Assembly (NCBI GenBank): GCA_030647705.1
Contig: JAUSJJ010000049.1
Coordinates: forward strand, 1 to 7,762
DNA from: Dehalococcoidia bacterium
GTDB taxonomy: Bacteria; Chloroflexota; Dehalococcoidia; JAUSJJ01
DNA: 7,762 nucleotides
Reading direction: 5' to 3'
Shown here: positions 5,052 to 7,762 of the stretch, piece after piece
Position numbering within the stretch: the stretch's first letter is position 1
Layout: every line of letters starts with the position of its first letter
Notes under the pieces: model-generated
Told to the model about the DNA's origin: nothing
Database searches by the model: none
The model's input: only the letters and a program-made list of their open reading frames with translations
Position numbers and translations under genes: made by a program

Positions 5052-5468
5052 GTGACTGTACAGAAGGATAAGCTGGCATTTGTCATCAACACTGCCTCAT
5101 ACGAGCGTGTCTGTTTCGCGTTGGGATTGGCGGCTGCCGCCGCCGCTACCGGGAAGGACGTGCGTATCCTCTTCGGCCATGGCGGGATCGTCCGGCTTAA
5201 GACCGGCTGCACCAACATGATGGGAGAGGAGACCGATAGCTGGGTGAGGAGCCAGGTGAAGTGGGGCCTGGGCACAGGCAGGTTGCCATTCATTTCGGAG
5301 CTTCTGGAGGCGTTGAAGAAGCTTGGCAGCAAAGTCTACGCCTGCCCCACCGCAATGGAGCTGCACCAGATCAAGCAGGAGCAACTGGTCAAAGAGGTGG
5401 ACGAGGTACGCAGCCTGGTCATCTTCGTCAACGACGATATGAAGGACGCCTCGACGCTGTACGTCTGA
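5052..5468 (+). CDS. DsrE-family (DsrE/DsrE_2-like) sulfur-relay protein
   Basis: The 138-residue product starts at GTG (5052), with AAAAGG only three bases away; no better in-frame start exists nearby. It opens with KLAFVINTASYERVCFALGL (7-26), then an alanine-rich helix and KDVRILFGHGGIVRLK, the Rossmann-like DsrE opening. KVYACPTAMELH (94-105) holds Cys98 at the position where DsrE-family proteins carry the persulfide-forming cysteine; Cys21 and Cys53 are additional. There is no signal peptide or membrane segment. It lies 57 bases after the tusA-like gene. DsrE and TusA proteins exchange sulfane sulfur in oxidisers and in tRNA thiolation; here they close a reductive sulfate pathway, so they may act as a sulfur buffer or relay to the carrier. 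The family is confident; the exact role is open. Confidence 0.85.
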   Translation: MTVQKDKLAFVINTASYERVCFALGLAAAAAATGKDVRILFGHGGIVRLKTGCTNMMGEETDSWVRSQVKWGLGTGRLPFISELLEALKKLGSKVYACPTAMELHQIKQEQLVKEVDEVRSLVIFVNDDMKDASTLYV

Positions 5469-5488
5469 TACGCCTGCCGCACGCCTGA

Positions 5489-5508
5489 ATCCCGACCTTC
5501 GTCGGGAT
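5489..5508. terminator. Perfect hairpin between convergent dsrE-like and crotonase genes
   Basis: ATCCCGAC (5489-5496) and GTCGGGAT (5501-5508) form a perfect eight-base stem around the loop CTTC. It lies between two genes that converge (stops at 5468 and 5537). There is no T-run on either side, so it is not a textbook intrinsic terminator. It may act as a bidirectional mRNA-end stabiliser, a Rho-linked stop or a dispersed repeat hairpin. Confidence 0.5.
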
Positions 5509-5536
5509 GGTTGGCGGATGCGCTCGGTAGCAGGAA

Positions 5537-6331
5537 TCACTTCGCTTTCCAGCGCGGCTTTCTCTTCTCCACATAGGCCCGCGCCCCTTCCTTGAAGTCC
5601 TCGTTCTTCATGTTGTCCTGCAGAATGGTCAGCCCGTATTCCAGCGCGTGCTGCAGCCCGAAGTCGAGGCCCCTCCAGGTCGCCTTCTTGGTCCCCCAGA
5701 CGGCCAGCGGCGCGTTCTCCAGGATGGTTTCGGCGATCTTGATGGCCCGCGGCATTAGCTCCTTCTGGGGCAGCACCTCGCTGACCAGGCTGACCTGCAG
5801 CGCCCGTTTGGCATCGAGCACCTCGCTTCTGCCCATGAGGAACATCCTCATCACCACTTCCAGCGGGATCTTGCGGGTCAGCCCGATAGGCTCCCAGGAG
5901 GCCACTCCGCCCACGTTGACGTGGGTATCGAAGAAGGTGGCGTTTTCGGAGCAGATGCAGATATCGGTGTCGCAGACGAAGTGCAGCCCGCCTCCGCAAC
6001 AGATGCCGTTGACGGCGGTGATGACCGGCTTCCACACCCGGTTGTGCAAGGCGGTGATGAGCAGTGGCGCATACTCGCCGCCCGACTTTCTCGATATCGC
6101 GATCTCGCCGGTGGCGTTCCACTCCTTGACGTCCACGCCGGTGCAGAACGACTTGTCCCCCGAGCCGGTGACGATGACTACCCAGACTCCGTCGTCGCGC
6201 TTGATGTCCAGCCACACCTGCTCCAATTCGTCGCACATCAGCGTGTTGAACGCGTTGAGGCGTTCGGGGCGGTTCAGCGTGACGAAGGCTATCCGGTCTT
6301 TCTTCTCGTAGAGCACGGTCTTGAGTTCCAT
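5537..6331 (-). CDS. Crotonase-superfamily (enoyl-CoA hydratase/isomerase-like) protein with atypical active site
   Basis: The ATG at 6331 is preceded by AAGGAG with six bases of spacing; an upstream ATG at 6400 has no support. The 264 residues show the crotonase fold: IAFVTLNRPERLNAFN (14-29), the first oxyanion-hole region near SFCTGVDVKEW (61-71) and the second in NGICCGGGLHFV (108-119), then the DxDICICSENATF helix-strand. In rat enoyl-CoA hydratase the two catalytic glutamates lie in GGGCE and QPE. Here the corresponding residues are His117 (GGGLH) and His137 (DTH), so neither glutamate is present and ordinary hydration is doubtful. The GGGLHFV and DTHV pattern matches a subgroup that I recall from actinobacterial and other CoA metabolism genes, without known function. 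A CoA thioester substrate is likely. The gene stands alone between the hairpin at its 3' end and a long 5' spacer. Confidence 0.88.
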   Translation of the reverse strand: MELKTVLYEKKDRIAFVTLNRPERLNAFNTLMCDELEQVWLDIKRDDGVWVVIVTGSGDKSFCTGVDVKEWNATGEIAISRKSGGEYAPLLITALHNRVWKPVITAVNGICCGGGLHFVCDTDICICSENATFFDTHVNVGGVASWEPIGLTRKIPLEVVMRMFLMGRSEVLDAKRALQVSLVSEVLPQKELMPRAIKIAETILENAPLAVWGTKKATWRGLDFGLQHALEYGLTILQDNMKNEDFKEGARAYVEKRKPRWKAK

Positions 6332-6433
6332 CGCGGGCTCCTTTCTTGCCGTGGGATTGGCTTGCCAGAGCATTATGGGCAGGCGCGGGCGTGAAGTCAA
6401 GGGCTTGGTTCGCCGTGGGCAACAGGGTTGAGT

Positions 6434-6489
6434 CCAGAGAAGGGATGGCGTCCCTTCTCTGGCAGGGAGTCTGAGGGATGTGCCTCAGA
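6434..6489. repeat. Two tandem perfect hairpins, probable dispersed repeat element
   Basis: CCAGAGAAGGGA (6434-6445) and TCCCTTCTCTGG (6451-6462) form a perfect 12-base stem with loop TGGCG. Seven bases later TCTGAGG (6470-6476) pairs with CCTCAGA (6483-6489) around GATGTG. No T-run follows either stem. The arrangement of a CCAGAG...CTCTGG stem followed by a CAGGGAGTCTGAGGG-type segment resembles hairpin-rich repeats that I recall from Dehalococcoidia-like genomes, so a small non-autonomous or REP-like element is likely. As an alternative it could end transcripts from outside. Confidence 0.55.
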
Positions 6490-6569
6490 AACAACCTCAC
6501 TGGGCGGGCGGGTGGGTAAGGCAGACGTTTCATCTTGAGTTTGTGAGGGTCGGGGCAAGGGGCTGCCTG

Positions 6570-6621
6570 GATACGGGTTGCTTCGGCGCTGCTACGCGCT
6601 CGCAACGACGATCTGAGCGTC
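6570..6621. repeat. Degenerate dispersed-repeat-like stem (GTTGC...GCAAC)
   Basis: GTTGC (6577-6581) pairs with GCAAC (6602-6606), and GCGC (6586-6589) with GCGC (6596-6599), forming an interrupted stem. A small GACG/CGTC dyad (6607-6621) follows. The text GTTGCTTCGGCGCTGCTACG then CTCGCAACGACG is like the very common 'TTGCTTCG...CTCGCAATGACG' intergenic repeats of many bacteria. This is recognition by eye only. Confidence 0.3.
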
Positions 6622-6663
6622 GCCAGGTGGTGTGGGAGGCCGGAGCGCGAAGCTGCCCCGCGT

Positions 6664-6692
6664 TTGCGCCGCCTCGCCTCATCTGCTACATT
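6664..6692 (+). promoter_or_regulatory. Candidate promoter of the 4-hydroxybutyryl-CoA dehydratase-like gene
   Basis: TTGCGC (6664-6669) and TACATT (6687-6692) are separated by 17 bases and lie about 46 bases before the ATG at 6739. The -10 has four and the -35 three consensus matches, so this is only a weak suggestion. Confidence 0.25.
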
Positions 6693-6738
6693 AAGCACGC
6701 GAAAAATCGGCGGATATCCACCCTTGGGGAGGTATGCC

Positions 6739-7762
6739 ATGTTGAAAACGCCCGGGCAGTACATCGACAGCCTGCGTGACCTCGACCTCAGACTCTACCT
6801 GTTCGGGGAGAAGGTGAAGAACTGGGTTGACCACCCTATCATCCGCCCCTCGATCAACGCCATCGCCATGACCTACCGGCTTGCCGCCGAAGCCGAAAGC
6901 GATACTCTGGCGACCGTCGAATCGCCGCCGGCAGTGGCGCCGGTGAACCGGTTCAACTCCCTGTTCATGAGCACGGATGACCTGGTGAAGAAGGTCAAGC
7001 TGCAGCGGCTGATGGGCCAGCGCACGGCCTGCTGCTTCCAGCGCTGCGTGGGCATGGATGCCATCAACGCGGTCTACAGCACGACGTATGACATCGACCA
7101 GAAACACGGCACCGAGTACCACGCCCGGTTCAAGGAGTGGCTCAGAGGGATCCAGCAGAACGACCTCTGCGTCTCCGGCGCCATGACCGACGTCAAGGGC
7201 GACCGTGGCGTGGCCCCCGCCGAGCAGTCCGACCCTGACATGTTCGTGCACATCGCTGAGCGGCGCAGGGACGGCATTGTGATCAGGGGCGCCAAAGCCC
7301 ACCAGACCGGAGCGGCTAACTCACACGTCATGCTGGTCATGCCCACGCTTCGTATGCGAGAGCAGGAGAAGGACTTTGCCGTGTGCTGCGCGGTGCCCAC
7401 CGACTCGCCCGGAGTGACCATGATCTACGGCCGGCAACCCTGCGATACCCGCAAGCTCGAAACGGGCGATATCGACGTGGGGAACTTCAGCTTCGGCGGG
7501 CAGGAAGTGCTGGTGGTGCTGGAGGACGTGTTCGTGCCCTGGGAGCGCGTCTTTATGTGCGGCGAGACCGATTTCACGGCTACGCTGGTGGAGAGGTTCG
7601 CCGCGTATCACCGGCAGAGCTACGGAGGGTGCAAAGCGGGCATCGGCGACGTGCTCATCGGGGCCGCGGCTTCGATGGCGGACTACAACGGCGTACGCAA
7701 GGCGGCCCATATCCGCGACAAGATCGCCGAGATGGTCCACATGGCGGAGACGATACATGCCT
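6739..7762 (+). CDS. 4-hydroxybutyryl-CoA dehydratase / vinylacetyl-CoA isomerase family protein, 3' end beyond window
   Basis: From the ATG at 6739, with GGGGAGG six bases upstream, 341 codons run open to the edge; the family is about 490 residues, so roughly two thirds is present. The opening MLKTPGQYIDSLRDLDLRLY and later segments are typical of the HpaB/AbfD fold. The four ligands of the unusual [4Fe-4S] cluster in Clostridium AbfD (Cys99, Cys103, His292, Cys299) are matched by Cys99, Cys103, His291 and Cys298, so dehydration of 4-hydroxybutyryl-CoA to crotonyl-CoA by a ketyl-radical mechanism is plausible. The flavin-site text GAKAHQTGAANSH (185-197) and VPWERVF (266-272) is also present. 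Flavin monooxygenases of the HpaB group lack these cluster ligands. An overlapping ATG five bases upstream stops after three codons and is irrelevant. The enzyme acts in aminobutyrate/succinate fermentation or 4-hydroxybutyrate carbon cycles. Paralogues with other hydroxyacyl-CoA substrates are common, so the exact substrate is open. Confidence 0.9.
   Translation, partial: MLKTPGQYIDSLRDLDLRLYLFGEKVKNWVDHPIIRPSINAIAMTYRLAAEAESDTLATVESPPAVAPVNRFNSLFMSTDDLVKKVKLQRLMGQRTACCFQRCVGMDAINAVYSTTYDIDQKHGTEYHARFKEWLRGIQQNDLCVSGAMTDVKGDRGVAPAEQSDPDMFVHIAERRRDGIVIRGAKAHQTGAANSHVMLVMPTLRMREQEKDFAVCCAVPTDSPGVTMIYGRQPCDTRKLETGDIDVGNFSFGGQEVLVVLEDVFVPWERVFMCGETDFTATLVERFAAYHRQSYGGCKAGIGDVLIGAAASMADYNGVRKAAHIRDKIAEMVHMAETIHA

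Larger units (their letters stand above)
6332..6738. other. 407-base intergenic stretch, no supported gene
   Basis: Starts of divergent genes lie at both ends. The only open frames here are short, lack ribosome sites and give low-complexity Arg/Gly-rich text. The stretch holds the crotonase RBS (6338-6343), two tandem hairpins (6434-6489), a repeat-like structured piece (about 6570-6621) and a candidate promoter for the dehydratase gene (6664-6692). I see no tRNA or known riboswitch. Confidence 0.6.

Noticed and set aside
5097..6764. A 555-codon minus-strand open frame across dsrE and the crotonase gene
   Set aside because: It is an Arg/Gly/Ala-rich shadow of the two real genes, typical of high-G+C antisense frames.
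6480..6779. 99-codon plus-strand frame in the intergenic gap
   Set aside because: It starts inside a hairpin without RBS, has low-complexity content and runs into the dehydratase gene in the wrong frame.
7321..7758. Minus-strand open frame opposite the dehydratase gene
   Set aside because: His/Arg/Ala-rich antisense shadow; the plus-strand frame has a continuous family match including cluster ligands.

Overview
The window reads as a chromosomal segment of an anaerobic bacterium with fairly high G+C (roughly 58-60% by eye). The combination of a small siroheme sulfite reductase with built-in ferredoxin, a CysO-like carrier, a radical-type 4-hydroxybutyryl-CoA dehydratase, a His-substituted crotonase and a VOC protein is reminiscent of Chloroflexota/Dehalococcoidia-type or similar uncultured anaerobes. 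That placement is inference from gene content, not a phylogenetic result.

Layout: (1) 1-465, minus strand: a VOC/glyoxalase-fold protein cut by the left edge. (2) 466-633: a divergent promoter region, with a minus-strand promoter for the VOC gene and a plus-strand promoter for rrf2 overlaid by two perfect palindromes. (3) 634-5468, plus strand: a sulfur cluster in the order Rrf2 regulator, MoeB/ThiF-type E1-like enzyme, MoaD/CysO-like carrier ending in Gly-Gly, DUF2061 small membrane protein, decayed second DUF2061 copy, CysH-type APS reductase, siroheme sulfite reductase with 2x[4Fe-4S], TusA-like and DsrE-like proteins. (4) 5489-5508: a hairpin between convergent genes. (5) 5537-6331, minus strand: a crotonase-family protein lacking both canonical catalytic glutamates. 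(6) 6332-6738: a non-coding stretch with two strong tandem hairpins, a degenerate dispersed-repeat-like piece and a candidate promoter. (7) 6739 to the right edge, plus strand: the first 341 residues of a 4-hydroxybutyryl-CoA dehydratase-family protein with all four cluster ligands visible.

The central cluster can be read as one pathway. CysH would reduce APS to sulfite, and the sulfite reductase would reduce sulfite to sulfide. The E1-like enzyme would adenylate the C-terminal Gly-Gly of the carrier so that sulfur is loaded as a protein thiocarboxylate. TusA and DsrE are candidate persulfide relays. The Rrf2 protein, which keeps three Cys in IscR-like spacing, is the likely local regulator. 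This resembles two known systems: CysO of Mycobacterium and the sulfite reductase/HcyS cluster of Wolinella. No ATP sulfurylase, cysteine synthase (CysM-type), MetY or JAMM peptidase is present in the window, so the entry step and the acceptor enzyme must lie elsewhere. The AT-richer DUF2061 segment interrupts the cluster and looks like an insertion or an anciently duplicated block in decay.
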